Positions 21,815-35,100 are shown, counted from the stretch's first letter. The stretch: 64,000 nucleotides of DNA from Lunularia cruciata (GCA_948567375.1 OX419759.1:58246593-58310592); one strand, 5' to 3'. Notes: a model not told the origin generated them from the sequence alone. Program-made: numbers and translations.

Positions 21815-24220
21815 ATCGGTGTTGAATGATTGAGGAATGTGCTATGATGCTAGATATAGTTGCTTGATCTTTTGGTTAGACCTTTATCTGATCTAATTAG
21901 ACCATCATATATAACATCCTTATAGATATTGCAAGCAAATTTTCACCTCTAAATAATATGTCTAGTTAATGGTATAACACTAGTTGTTCTATAACTATTA
22001 AAGTGTTGAAGAATGACCAGGATCTAGACTTATAAATTGAAGTGCCTGGCCTACAATGGCAGTTTTCACAATCCAACCTATCTTCCTAGCTGATTGATTA
22101 GTGTCTTGAAAATTCTATGAATTAGTGAGTGCTCAGAGTCTCTTTTGAAAGTGGCACTTGGCACAATCTTAGGTACTTGGCCAAAAGAGAGGCACTTGGT
22201 GTAGTACAAAAATAGCTCATAGCATCCTTTTGTGTGCAAGAATCATGGTAGTCACTGCCAAGACTTACAAGAAGGCTTCAAAGGCCATCCTTAGATCCCC
22301 TACTATGGAAAAATGTGCAATTTACTACATGATAGACGTAACTAGAAGTAAGCACTTAAGATTCCTCCTTTGGAATTGGGAATTGGAAAACTTCACATGT
22401 TCATGAAATGAGAGGTAAGAGAGAGAGAGACCTTCAAGGGGAATGTAGGGTAGTCCATGGAACTAGACTAAGGACCATTGGAAAATAGTACATGGCTCAG
22501 ATGTTGCGGTTGCAAGAGCCATGATGATAGACACCAAATTTTCAGACAAGGATTTAACTTCCCAAAGTTAAAATCACTTCAAAAGTAAGCACTCCAAGAA
22601 CAACATATGGAGTGTAGCTAGTTACAAAGAGCATGCTAGAAGAGCCATTGTAGAGGCAGTTATGAAACTCTTCAAACAAAAAAAAAACTACATAAGCAGT
22701 GTTCTTTGATTATATGTATGTGGGAGAGTCTATAGATTGGCCAAAATATTTGACAAGTATTGCAAGCTCCTACACAAAGATTTTGAAGTCAAAGAAGGAG
22801 CTACTTATCTTGCTCCTTTTGTAGTGCATTACTACATGGGGACAAACCTCTTAACCAAGGAATAGAGGAAGAGGTTCTCTGCACATTTTCACCATGCAAG
22901 TTATATTGAAGAACAACTTGAAGGACCTACTCAAATCACCAGGTACCAATTGGCATGCGCAAAGTTTGTAGAGATAGGCCAATTAGAGCGTGTAGATGAA
23001 GAAATTACCTTGCCCAAGGCTCCAAAGAGGAAAAATACTACCACAAAGAAACAACCTCTTCCTCTAGCCAAGAAGTCAAAAGCAAGTGTCCAAACTATTG
23101 AAGTGTCCTCTTTGGAAGATGAAGATAAGGACATTGAGGCCAATGAAGATGAAGACGAGGAGTAGGAATGGAGTTCCTTCACTTTGCAAGGATCCACCTC
23201 CACCTCAAGAGACAACAAAGAAGGAGAAGAAACTTGGGAGGATGCTCAGTCTGCTCCCCAAGTGCGGGACCAAGACATGGACAAGGGCCTTGCAAATGAA
23301 GAAGAACACACGGTAGAAGAAGAGGTAGTGCCCGAGTAGGCACCTTTGAGTCCCAAATTTCTAGAAGAAGAAGCCACAATAGAAGTACAAGATCAGGCTG
23401 AGTGTTCAAAGGACCAGGAACTTCAGCCAATAGAAGGAGAAGGTGCCAATGACCAAATAGAGGAAGAAGATTGCAGCACCAACAATGCCAAAGAAGAGGA
23501 CAAAATCAAAATTCTAATTGATCTTCGAAAGGCTGCACCAAAATTGTAGATTGAAGTGCAGAAGGCACCTACAACATCCAAGTTGGTGTAGGTGAAGGAT
23601 GGCTTGAATTTCATCATCCACTCAATAGGCCCTACACTGCACTTTATGAAGTATTAGTGCCCAAGTACCAAGCCAAGTACCCTGATGTGTTGGACTACAT
23701 CACCCTAATCAAGGCTATGCACAAGCAAGTTTACACTTAGAAGGCCAGAGAGAAATTGGTGAGGAGGAGGTGATGAGGATCAAAGACCTATACAAGGTAG
23801 AGGCTTTGAAGGTAAGTGCTTTGATGTAGGAGAACCACGAGTTAAAGAGGAGAAGTGCCACTATTGGGAACAAATGAGATCATCAGGCATTTTAGACCAA
23901 GTGGCTCAAGGGGGATTGGAAGGCACTCTACCTTGAGTTTGTGTAGTTCAAGAAGGAAGCCAAAGACCAACTTTGTAGCAAGTGCTAGGAAGTAGATAAC
24001 ACTTGGAGTGCCGTGTGGGAGAAGTATGACTGAGTAGTAACACTAGAGCTGTAGATGCAAGAGTACCATATGGAAATGTTGACTCAATTGGAATGTCTTA
24101 GTAGGGAGGCAATAGAAGAAAGAGTGAAGCATAAAAAAAGCCTCCAATTGCTAGAGGAATAGAGTGCCAAATAGAGCAGGTAGTTGAAGCAAAGGGAGGA
24201 AGATCAATTGAAAGCACTGA
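21815..24220 (+). pseudogene. Repeat-encoded charged/coiled-coil protein, copy A (first part)
   Basis: The order on the plus strand is: HYYMGTNLLTKE (about 22830); a long readable segment at 22950-23165 with PKAPKRKNTTTKKQPL and SSLEDEDKDIEANEDEDEE; a segment at 23346-23549; a helix-rich stretch near 23600-23720 ending KFTLRRPERNW in one frame; and IKDLYKVEALKVSAL (about 23781-23826). Stops are frequent. The copy is cut at 24220 by the chromovirus and continues at 30779 (continuity TTGAAAGCACTGA / ACTGAAGATGCAAG). It is the right arm of an inverted repeat with copy C. Function unknown. The charge pattern suggests a nuclear protein of a transposable element, not a host gene. Confidence 0.6.
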
Positions 24221-24967
24221 TGTAATACCAAGAGCTAGCCATATGATCAAGATGTGAAATACAGTTTGGTAACATCTAGAATGATGTTATACATGATGGT
24301 CAAAATAGATAAGATAGAAATATCACCAAAAGAATACTTCTACTAATAGGGCAGAAATCGAAATAGACTTGAGAACCTTAGAATCAATAGCTAGACATAT
24401 GATTTAAAGGTGAGAATTGGTTTGGTAACATCTAGAAGGATGTTACATATGATGGACTAAACAGATCAGAAAGAGGTATCACCAAAAGGGGACTTCTACT
24501 AATAGAATAGGAACCAAAAAATGCTTGAAATCTTTGAAGGCAATTTCAGAGGCCTAAACAGATGAATTAGGCCTCGAAAATGTGCAAATTCCCCCCCCCC
24601 CTTCCCCCTAGTATTGGAGGAAGTGCTAGCCTTCCCTCCCTCCTACTTAATCTTGTCGAGAGCTTTCCAAAGGTACCTTATGCGATTCAAAGATTCCTAC
24701 AGGGATTCCCTAGAAGATTCCCTCTGGTCAAAGCTTGTTTGACCAACCAGATAGGACCTAGACCAGACATGTCACCCAACCAAGTAAGTAATCCAAAGGT
24801 GGAGCTTGCTGACATGTCACCTATTTGTGTGCCTAATCCTATGGTGGAGCTTCCTTGGAAGAGATCCTCTTTGTCTATATAATAAAGAGAAGGTGTTCCT
24901 TTGGGGCATCAAATGTTTGAGTGTGCAATCTGTGTTTTCTCTCTTTTCTTGTCCTCGAAGTATTACA
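24221..24967 (+). repeat. 5' LTR of chromovirus
   Basis: The 747-bp LTR begins TGTAATACCAAGAGCTAGCC and ends GAAGTATTACA, so its tips form the inverted TGTAAT/ATTACA. It is preceded by ACTGA (24216-24220), which recurs after the 3' LTR at 30774-30778. Inside, about 155 bases from AGCTAGCCATATGATC (about 24232) are repeated as AGCTAGACATATGATT (about 24390), a tandem duplication shared with the 3' LTR. A TATA-like CTATATAATAAAGAG lies near 24875. There is a C run at about 24592-24602. Confidence 0.92.
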
Positions 24968-24968
24968 A

Positions 24969-24981
24969 TGGTATCAGAGTG
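24969..24981 (+). other. Primer binding site, initiator Met tRNA
   Basis: TGGTATCAGAGTG lies one base after the 5' LTR. It matches the plant tRNA-iMet primer site (TGGTATCAGAGC) apart from one base near its end. This fixes the LTR end and the element's orientation. Confidence 0.9.
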
Positions 24982-25545
24982 AGTGTTTTAGTCCAAGAGA
25001 GTAGATCACCACTCTTGGAATAGCACGAACTACTGAAACTGAGTAATTTGACGTGGAGAACATAGAGTAATTGCTAGACTTAGGAAGGACTTTAGAGAAC
25101 GGATGGGATAGATGCGCCGGGAGGACAATTTCCCGCACTTAGCTTTCCATTCTCGAATCCATTCCACATCAAGGTTATGTACATCCAGCATGAGTAGATG
25201 AGAGTATCGCTATTTTATCACTTTGATGCAAAATTCATGGACAGAGTGATGAACTCACCGATGATTCTACATGTGGTGATATATGATAGAGAGTAGGATT
25301 TGACAATCTGCATTCTATTATGATAATATGGATATGAATGTCCCAGATCCTTTCCCTTTCAACACTCAAGTAGAAATCCGTTATGTAGTGAGACCGAAAG
25401 TGATGTTTAGAGATTTTGTGGTTAGAATTTTGGTGAGGAGTATTATCAATGAGTGATAGCTTCTGAGGTCCCAATGGTAGTTCCAATAGTTTGTGTGCCT
25501 TCTAGAGTGATCATATTGACTTTGTATTGAAGTATACATTAGCAA

Positions 25546-26575
25546 TTGAGTGTTGTAGGAACCATGGATCTGCAATTGCAAGAGTTGGTGCAAGGAATGC
25601 AAGGGATGTTGAATGAATTTCAAGAGATTAAGATGACCATGAAGACATTACAAAGTCAAGTGCAGATCCTCAGGAACAATCAAGCCATGCAAGAAAAAGA
25701 GCCATCTCAAAACCCAGTACTTGCGATTGAAGTACTTGGAGAGGCACCCGTGCCTTCAAACCCTATCAATGATGAAGCCCCATTGCTACTCCGGATGAAG
25801 AAGACCTGCAACATCAAGCCTTACAGGAGCAGCGTATGATGGGAGTAGTGGAAAATTGGATCTCAAGAATGAATTGATATTTCCGATTGTTCTCAACAAA
25901 GATCACAGAGCATGTTGTAAGCGTGTTTGCATGTGGGTACTTGACCGATAAAGCCCTCACATGGTATGATGTTTGGGAACAATCCATGTTGGTAGAGAGA
26001 AGGGAGGTCACATGGACAGCAATGCAAGAAGGATTTCTGAAGAATTTCCAATCGTTGGATTCTGTGCAGATGGCTCGAACCCGACTATGGGGATTGAGAC
26101 AAAAAAATAGCATACAAGAGTATGTGGAGGTATTTTTGGATCTACAAGTTGCAATTACCAACATGAGTCAAGCATAGGCTCTTGATGATTTCAAACAAGG
26201 GTTGAAAGAGCAAATTTGCCAAGAAGTCATGGTGCAAAATACTTGCACGATATTTGAAGCCATTGCTTGTGCGTAGAGAATAGCAAGAGCTTTAGGTGGA
26301 GGTGAAGCAATAGTTCCACCTCAACATTCTTGGGCAGAAATGCCACACATGGGTGGACCAGTACCAATGGAATTGTGCAACCTTTGATTTTGAGATCGAG
26401 GAGCACAATTGCTTCAAGGGGGCATGGACGGGTTTAGGGACAAAGAGATGGAGTCCTATGAGAAGAAGGGATTCGAGGAGAACAATGCCGTTGTTACAAT
26501 TGTGGTCATATTGGGCACATATCTACCAATTGTTGCACTCGTTTCCCTAGACACCCTTGGCCTTCATACAGGTGA
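25546..26575 (+). pseudogene. Chromovirus gag with zinc knuckle
   Basis: The segment 25546-25839 begins with a leucine-rich helical stretch (LQELVQGMQGMLNEFQEI). The gag domain follows in another frame at 25887-26177 (CGYLTDKALTWYDVW; FLKNFQSLDSVQMARTRL; LRQKNSIQEYVEVFLDL). A CCHC knuckle lies in a third frame at about 26486-26530 (CYNCGHIGHISTNC). Stops at 26178 and in between break the protein into three frames. The order gag-knuckle-protease is normal for a Ty3/gypsy polyprotein. The protein would coat the retrotransposon RNA; this copy cannot make it. Confidence 0.88.
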
Positions 26576-26739
26576 TCTTTGAACAACAAGGAGAGGCACA
26601 TTGAAGAAGCGGAGGTGGAAATCACTTTGGAAAATGAAGATCACCAATACCTTGCGGCCTTACAGGCTCAATAAGGAAGCAGAGAAGTGAGGGAAGGAAG
26701 AAGACTAATGCGCAAAGATCCCAAAAGGCAACCTCACAA

Positions 26740-29700
26740 TTGATTGTCGTGAATGGAATCCTAGAAGGTAGTCAAGTGAGAGTATTAATAGATCCGAGAG
26801 CAATAGAGAATTTGTTGTCTCGCTCTATTGCAATAAGATTGGGAATGGATCTAGAGAGAGATGTGAGTGAAGAAGTAGAGTTACCTAATGGGCAAACAGA
26901 GAGGATTGAATCATTACCTAGACGGGTAACACTCTTTGTAGGAGAATATCAAGAAGCAATTGAGTAGCGAGTGATACAGTTGGCTCGTTATGATGCAATT
27001 TTAGGCATGCCATAGATAGAGCATTACAACTCTATGGTAGATTGGAGGAAGAAAGTAGTGAGAACCTACCAATGGTCAATCATTGGAGTTAAAGAAAAAT
27101 CACACAGGCAGAAATTGCCTCTATATGTCATTAGGACGGCAATTGTCTGTAAGACCGATAGATGTTTCATGGGTCTAATAAGAGAAGTCCAGAGTGCACA
27201 ACTCAATGGACAAATTCCTAAGAGATTGAAGGATGTGATGGATGAGTTTCAAGATGTCTTTTCCGATGAACTACCCTCAGGATTACCACCAAAAAGGCAA
27301 GTAGATCACAAGAGTGAGACACTCTCGGGGAAGACACCTCCTTGTAAGGCCCCATATTGCCTATCACCTCATGAGTTGGAGGAGTGTAAGACTCAAATTG
27401 AGGAGATGTTGCAGAAAGGTTCATCCAACCTAGCGTATCACCATATGGGGTCCATGTCTTGTTTGTGAAGAAGAAGGATGGTACAATGCGCATGTGCAAT
27501 GACTATTGGGATCTCAATCAGCAAACAGTGAAGAAAAATACCCCTCACCTTGCATGGATGACCTGTTTGATCAACTCTATGGAGAGATACTTCACCAAAT
27601 TGGACTTGCGGAGTGGTTACAATCAAATCCAAATTGCAGAGGAGGATGTACAAAATTGCTTTTTGAACCAGGTATGGCCACTTTGAGTATCTTGTGATGC
27701 CTTTTGGCCTCACCAATGCACTTGCCACTTTCATGAGTCTAATGAATGACATATTTCATCCATACTTGGATAAGTTTGTTATTGTCTTCTTGGATGATAT
27801 CTTAGTATATAGTAGCATGATGACAGAACACAAACAACATCTATGAGAGGTCCTCCAAATTCTAAGACAAAATCAATTATATGCCAAAATCTCAAAGTGC
27901 AAGTTTGGCAAGTCTAAAGTAGACTACTTGGGGCATAGAGTAAGTGCAATGGGCATTCAAGTATTGATGGATAAAATAGAGGTCATTCAAAAATGGAGTG
28001 CTCCACAAGATCAAACTCAACTTAAGAGCTTCTTGGGGTTGACAAGATTCTATCGGAGATTTGTCAAGGACTTCTCTAAGGTTGCACAGCCTTTAACGGC
28101 ACTACTTGGCAAGGGGAAGAAGTGCACATGGGGAATGGCACAAGAGTTGGCCTTTCAAGAATTGAAAGTCGCCTTGCTACATGCACCAATCTTGAAGTGG
28201 TATGACCCAAAACGTCCAATCAAGTTGGCTACAAATGCATCAAGCTTAGCAATAGGAGCAGTCCTACAACAAGAGTGGCATGACGGATGGCATCCAATTG
28301 CATATTTCTCTCGAAAGTTGTTATTGGTAGAGCACAACTACCACACCACAGAACAAGAAGAGTTGGCCATTGTTCTGGCAACCAATTATTGGAAGCACTA
28401 TTTGGGCGAGAAGGCATTTGTAGTAGAGATAGACCACAAACCTCTAGTCTACCTCGAGACGCAGAAGGATCTATCTTGTTGCCAAATTTGGTGGGCAAAG
28501 TGGCCACAATGCTTCAACATGATAATCACCTACATGGAAGGTAAGAAGAAACTTGCAGATGCATTCACCCACATGCCAATGGCAAACAACTTGGTGGTAG
28601 AGGTTAAGATTAACCCTGAATTCTGGCCAGAGAATCTGGCCGCTACAAAAACTAATCCATAGATTGTAGAAGCACAATCATCCAAAGGTGTAACCAGCAC
28701 CCAAGGACTCATCTTTTGGGATGGCAGATTATGGATCCCAAATGTCCCAAAATTACACACCACCATTATAGTAGAACGTCATGATTTGTCCATTGCAGGT
28801 CATGTCGGAGTGGACAAGACCTTGGATTCAGTCAAGCACCATTACTATTGGCCCAAGATGAGCAACAACGTGATGGACTACATGCGCAGCTGCCTACATT
28901 GTCAACAGAACAAAGCTTCTAATCAAGTTCTTGTAGGGCTTCTTCAACCTCTCCCCACTCCTACCCAACATTGGGAACAAGTGAGTATGGATCTCGTATG
29001 TAAATTACCCAAGACCACCTCAGGGTTTGATTCCATTGTGGTCTTTGTGGATCGGCTCAGCAAAATGATTCATGTACACCCTACCACCAAGGAGGTGACC
29101 ACTCCACAACTAGCTCAATTATACTTAGATGCAGTCTTTGCTCACCATAGCTTGTCTAGAGTACTCATCACCGAAAGAGGCACCCAATTCACCAGTTTGT
29201 TTTGGTGAACACTCTTTGGTTTCTTCAAAACCAAGTTGGCCATGTCCACAACTTACCACTCACAAATAGATGGCCAAACAGAATGGGCTAATTGCATGAT
29301 TGAAGACATGTTACGTGGCTTCACCTTAGAAGAGCAAGAGAGGTGGGACACCCTACTCCCATTGGTGGAATTTGCTTACAAAAATTCAGTGAATGCATCC
29401 ACCCAGGTCACTCTATTCTTCCTCATGTATGATGAGCATCCCTTCACACCCTCTAGCTTGATGAAGATCCGTCTAGTGGCTACCAAGGTCAATGCAGTCA
29501 ACACATTTGTTTCTAGAATCCAACAAGGTGTGGAGAGTGCCAAAAATAGATTACAGAATGTGCAAAATCAACAGAAGCAGTATGTTGATGCACATTGTAG
29601 GCACATGGAGTTCAATGTTGGGGATCAAGTGTGGCTATTGACAACCAACCTCACATTAGTTGGACCTCGTAAGCTCAGACCTTGGTTTATTGGGTCTTTC

Positions 29701-29990
29701 TTGATTCTTCGTCGTGTCGGCACTCTGGCCTATCACCTTGAGCTACCACCACACATGAAGATCCATCCAATGTTCCATGTCTCCTTACTACGCAGATATG
29801 CTCCTTGATCAGGCTAGGGTCATTCCCCACAAGACATTCAACCTTGTTCGACACTCATTGATGGCACAAAGGAATATGAAGTGGAGCGGATTCTCCAAAA
29901 ATGTATGGGTGGTACTTGCCATCCGCGGGTGGACTATCTAGTACAATGGAAAGGTTACCTCCCTATGAAGCAGCTTGGGATCCCGCTGCC
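26740..29990 (+). pseudogene. Chromovirus pol: protease, RT, RNase H, integrase, chromodomain
   Basis: Protease lies at 26740-26967; its active site, usually DSGA, reads DPRA (LIDPRAIENLLS). RT lies at about 27200-27870 with FVKKKDGTMRMC, LDLRSGYNQIQIAEED and an intact FLDDILVYS (about 27788), split over frames. RNase H is open at 27928-28662 (TNASSLAIGAVLQQEW; VEIDHKPLVYLE). The integrase zinc part begins at 28798 (GHVGVDKTLDSVKHHYYWPK). Its core has MDLVCKLPKTTSGFDS, then ITERGTQFTS, where the usual catalytic Asp is Glu, a stop at 29206, then DGQTE. The chromodomain tail is near 29875-29960 (VDYLVQWKGY). The order places it in the chromoviruses. It is near full length but disabled by several shifts and two damaged catalytic sites. 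Confidence 0.92.
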
Positions 29991-30059
29991 AATTTGACAC
30001 ATGCACCAATGTTGGTGCAAGCATTTGAGCAACAATTGCACAACGAGGACATTGCGTCT

Positions 30060-30074
30060 TAAAAGGAGTGAGGT
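30060..30074 (+). other. Polypurine tract
   Basis: The run AAAAGGAGTGAGG just before the 3' LTR start at 30076 is the expected plus-strand primer of an LTR retrotransposon. A similar tract precedes the LTR relic at 3733. Confidence 0.8.
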
Positions 30075-30075
30075 C

Positions 30076-30773
30076 TGTAATGCCAAGAGCTAGCCATATG
30101 ATCTAGATGTGAAATTCAGTTTGGTAACATCTAGAATGATGTTATAAAAGATGGTCAAAATAGATAAGATAGAAGTATCACCAAAAGAGTACTTCTAATA
30201 ATACGGTAGAAAGCGAAATAGACTTGAGAACCTTAGAACCAATAGCTAGACATATGATTTAAAGGTGAGAATTGGTTTGGTAACATCTAGAAGGATGTTA
30301 CACATGATGAACTAAACAGATCGGAAAGAGGTATCACCAAAAGGGGACTTCTACTAATAGAATAGCAACCAAAAAATACTTGAAATCTTTGAAGGCAATT
30401 TCGGAGGCCTAAACTAATGAATTAGGCCTCAAAAATGTGCAGATTCCTCCCCATTCCCCATTGGAGGAGAGGCTGGCCTTCCCTCCCCCTGCTTTTTCTG
30501 GTAGAGAGCTTTCCAATGGTACCTTACGTGATTCAAAGATTCCTACATGAAGATTCCCTAAAAGATTCCGTCTGGTCAAAAGCTTGTTTGACCAACCAGA
30601 TAGGACCTAGACCAGACATGTCATCCATCCAAGTAAGTAATCCAAGGGTGGAGCTTGCTGACATGTCACCTATCTATGTGCCTAATCCTATGGTGGAGCT
30701 ACCTTGGAAGAGATCCTGTTTGTCTATAATAAAGATTGGGTGATCCTTTGGGTGATCCTAATAACTGAAGATG
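30076..30773 (+). repeat. 3' LTR of chromovirus, end partly deleted
   Basis: It starts TGTAATGCCAAGAGCTAGCC and follows the 5' LTR through both tandem subrepeats and the GACATGTCACC phrases to TCTATAATAAAGATTGGG (about 30722). The last part of the LTR is then missing or scrambled. ACTGA at 30774-30778 matches the 5-bp flank of the 5' LTR, so the right boundary is kept. Moderate differences between the LTRs mean the insertion is not recent. Confidence 0.85.
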
Positions 30774-30778
30774 CAAGT

Positions 30779-32100
30779 CCAATGCTTGTGGAATCGTGCC
30801 TACTAGGAGGGATGCATGAAAAATCTATCCTTGCACTTGAAGGAGCATTAGGATAAGAAGTTCAATGAAGTATGCTAGAATTTTTGCTAGAGATTGCTAC
30901 ATATCAAGCCTAGTCATCCAATTGATTAGATACTTGAGAGGTGAACAAAGCCCTTCACCTCATGTAGCTCCAACCCAAGGCACTCCCTCAAAAAGAAGTC
31001 TTTCAGTAAGACAAGCACTCCTTAGTAAGGATTATGTACTCAAAGTTGTATAGTAGTTGAGCACTCTAAGTAGGCCAATCATTCTTGCACTTAGCATTAC
31101 ATGTATTTTAGAGGAGTGCCTTCAAAGTTAAGTGGCACTTAGAGTTGTATAAATATGAGGATGAGTGCCCTTAGAATTGTACTGCACTTGGAGTTGCATA
31201 TACTTGAAGAGGAGTGCCCTTGGGTTTGAACATGCACTTGGAATTGTAAACTAAAAACAGATTAGGTGGGTTAGATATCTCCCCTAACAAGTGTAAGAGC
31301 ATAAATAATTCTATAGATGGTTAGGATAAGATAGGTTGATAGAATTAGTGATGGACAACCTAGATTTAGATCTTTTAGGATTCACATGGGATTCTTATCC
31401 CTTCTGCTTAGAGCCAGACCTGTATATAAGTCCGACTGATGTTAGCACTTGTGTTGTTTCATTCTTTTGGAATATAAGCATTAATTACAAGTAAAGAGTG
31501 CTCTTACTTCTTTGCAAGTTCTATGTTCTACATTTTGCATGTTGTTTCAATGTCTAATCAAGAGTAGAGGTAAGGAATTTCACATTAGGTCTTCAATGCT
31601 TAGTGCCAAGTAGGTATTCACCTCTGATCAAGGTGTGCACTAAAGAATTCAAATGAGTGAACTTATGCAACAAGTGGATTGGGAAGCTCATTGTGCAAGA
31701 AATATCACAAAATCAAAAAAATTAGACAATAAGGAGCAGAAAGCTCCATCTTGCAAGTTGTGCCTTCTAGGAAGGGAACAAAAAAATTTTAGGCACTGCA
31801 TCTTTGAATGGGATGGCACTCCAAGTTGAATGAACCATCACCTTTAGGAGAAATCCCGGTTAGATTTTAGAGTGAAAGTGACTAGTTTTGTGATTTTACT
31901 TTTGCTATAGTGCACCACAAAGGGTGACACTACACTCTTTTGGGAGTGGTTTCTGCCCAAGAGGTTTAACAAGAAAAAATTTGAATTGAGATTTGGTGAT
32001 AAGTGCATGTTTCACTTCACTTTTAGGCATTTCCAAATAGTATCCTTGTAGGAAAGAATTGTTATTATTGACTATAGTACAAGTACATCAACATTGAGTT
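30779..32100 (+). pseudogene. Copy A, second part, with LTR-like sequence
   Basis: This continues copy A after the chromovirus. It aligns with 34690-35900 (end of copy B) through GAAGATGCAAGTCCAATG, GAGAGGTGAACAAAG, the GAGGAGTGCCCTTGG phrases, a TATA-like TATATAAG (about 31423) and AATTACAAGTAAAGAGTGCTC (about 31482). The part from about 31250 to 31600 looks like an LTR by position and content. Downstream is a short frame with Cys/His spacing (CKLCLLGREQKNFRHC, about 31758-31805), found also near 35570-35615. No intact gene remains. Confidence 0.5.
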
Positions 32101-35100
32101 GTCACAAAGAGCAAATGATGGAAGAAGCAATAGTGCCAAAGCAAGGACCACTAAGTCTGATTGTGGAAGAAGAAGCTATAGTAGAGACCCAAGATTGAGT
32201 GTAGTGCTTGATGGACCAAGAAAATGTTCTTGAAAAGGAGAAGGAGACCAAAGACCACCTAGAAGGAGAAGATTTGTGACAACCCAACAAGTATCACTTT
32301 TGTGCTAATCAGTAAGTAATTGGTTGTTTTCATAAGTAAGTAATTGTTTGTTCTCATAGAGATACTAGTCAAAAATGGTCAAATACAAAGTAAATCTCAC
32401 AAATAGTTCTTCTTGGTTGTATCTTTAGTCTCTTGGGTAGAAACCACATCCAAAAAAGAGTAATAAGTGCTCAATACGGAATCTTGTCACAAATTACAAC
32501 ACCTTTAAATCATAATTCTTCGGATCCTTTCCAAATCAATCTTGATTGTGATGATTCAATTCTCCTAAAGAAGGCTACTTCACATGAAATGACTTTGCCT
32601 CAGATTTTTGTTCCATCCCTCCATTTAAGGCACAATTTCCTCAATCAAAATTGCTTTACATCAATCTAGCATTGTGACCACAAATGAAGAATACTACTAA
32701 CATTACAATTCCTCACAGATTTATACATGCATTGCCTTGATTGCACTCCACTCAAGATTAAACAAACAAAATGGAAACCAAAGCTACGGAATCCAATATC
32801 TAACACCCTCAAATTGCAAATAAAACTTCTCTAAACACTCACAAACACACATATAGGATTGATACATGGAATTAAGCTAAAACAAAAAGCATTGAGTTAA
32901 AAATAATTTCTTTACTCAACTTCAAAATTACGGTACTAAATAAAAATAATCATTGCAAGTGCTTCTTTTGAATAGGCAAAGCACTCAATAGTTATCTAAC
33001 TACCTACCATTTCAACTATTACTTTACAAATATGTAGATCCAAAGTATCACACCACCTCTTCATATCTACCTCTTAAGATCTTAATCAATTACCAATCCA
33101 ATCTGATTTCTACTTTTACTTTGGCTTCTACACCCATTGTAACTACAATTGCTTTTTCTACTCGGGATCTATCTACTTCTTTTTCTAATTTTACCCTATC
33201 TTCAGTCTGAATTGAAATTGAATTCATTTTTATGCTAATTTCTTTCTTCTACTCTACTCTTACTTCTTTAGATGACTCAAGTAACTCACCCAATGTCTGA
33301 GTTCCTCAGATTAAGTCACTTTCAACCTGAGGTGAAGTAACTTTGATACCCAAAGTAGTTATACCCAAAGTCATTTTGCATATTCTCCATAAACTTCAAA
33401 TGCTTGCAACTTCATCCACAGACTTCCAAACTCTACAGTTCTGGTGGTAATGGAAAGCCCTAAAAAAGATACTTCTAATGAGATATAGCACTCACAATTT
33501 GGACATGTGGTCACTAAGATACAGGCCTAGTAATCCTAACCTCCAACTTTGATTCCAATGCAAAGTATGCTTGGATTGGATTGTGTCTCCTCCCGAACCA
33601 AAGTAATTGGATTGGTTTGTCATCCTTGTATCAGATTCTACATCAGTGGATCTGGTTCCTTCTTCTACTATTCATACCTAGATTTATATAGACTTAACCT
33701 ACATACTAACTCTTTTTCTAACTCTTTCCACTTCTAATAACTAATTTTACTCTCAATTCTACCAAAAAGAAAAATGTGGGTACCACAAGATTGCATCACC
33801 GATCATGCAAAGGAAGAGGAGGAGATCAACATTGTAATTGATCGTCTAAGGGCTTCACTAGAATTGCAAATTGAAGTGTAGGAGGCACCAATGAGTTCCA
33901 AGTCAGAGCAAGTGTAAGAAGGCTCAAGTTTCATCATTCATTTGATTTGCATTGCACTTCAATTGATGGAGATTCTATTGCCCAAATACCAAGCCAAGTG
34001 CCCTAACATGGTAGACTACACCAAAAAAGCATAAGCTACACTCAAGCCAAGTAGTCTACACTCAAGCCAAGTGCCCTAACATAGTCTTGATTAGAAATAT
34101 GCATAAGCAAGTCTACACTCAAAATTCCAGAGAAGACCTAGTGAAAGACAAAGCAACAAAGGCTAGAGAACTTTACAAGGTAGAGGCCACAAAGGTAAGT
34201 AACTTGCTATAGGAGAACCAAGAACTCAACAGGAGAAGTACCACAACAAAAAATTAATGGGACCACTAGGCAAAAAAAACCCTAAGGTTCAAAGAGGATT
34301 GGAAGGCACTCCACCTCAAGTTTGATCAATTTAAGAAGGAAGTTGAAGATCAATTTCATAACAAGTGCCAGAGTTGGAGAACACTTGGAGTGCTCTAAAA
34401 TAGAAACATGATCAAGCAGTGACTCTAGAGATGAAAATGAAGGAGTATTGGATGGAGGTATTAGTGGAAGTGGAACTTCTCACCAAGGAGGTTGAAGAAG
34501 AGAGAGTCAAGCATGCAAGGAATCTCCGTTTGCTTGGAGAATAGAAGGCCGAATGGGTCATTTGAACAAGGAAGATTGAAGAGGACCAACTGAAGGCACT
34601 ACAAAATTTTAGAGTAGACCTAAACTTTGTTCATGGAGATACTAAAGGAAGGAGTAATGCATGCCTTGAGAACCAAATCCCATGAATTGAAGATGCAAGT
34701 CTAATGATTACAAAACCAAGCCTATGAAGAAGAAAGAATGAACATAATGTCCTTTCATTTGAAGGATCACTCAAACAAGAAGTTTAAATGAAGTGTGCTA
34801 AGCCATCCTTTTAGAGATAGCTAGGTATCAATCACAAACAGACCAATTAGTTAGATATCTGAGAGGTGAACATAATCTTTTAATATTCCCATGCACTCTC
34901 CCAAGGGGAGGTCCTTTGGTGAGGTAGGTACTCTTAGGCAGATTTTAGGCACTCAAAATTGTACATAATTGAGGAGGAGTGCCCTTGGAGTTGTACCACC
35001 CTCAGAATTGTAGATAGTTGAGGAGGAGTGCCCTTGGGATTGTACATGCATTTGGAGTTATATACTAAAGATAGAATAGGTAAGGAAGCTCTAACATATC

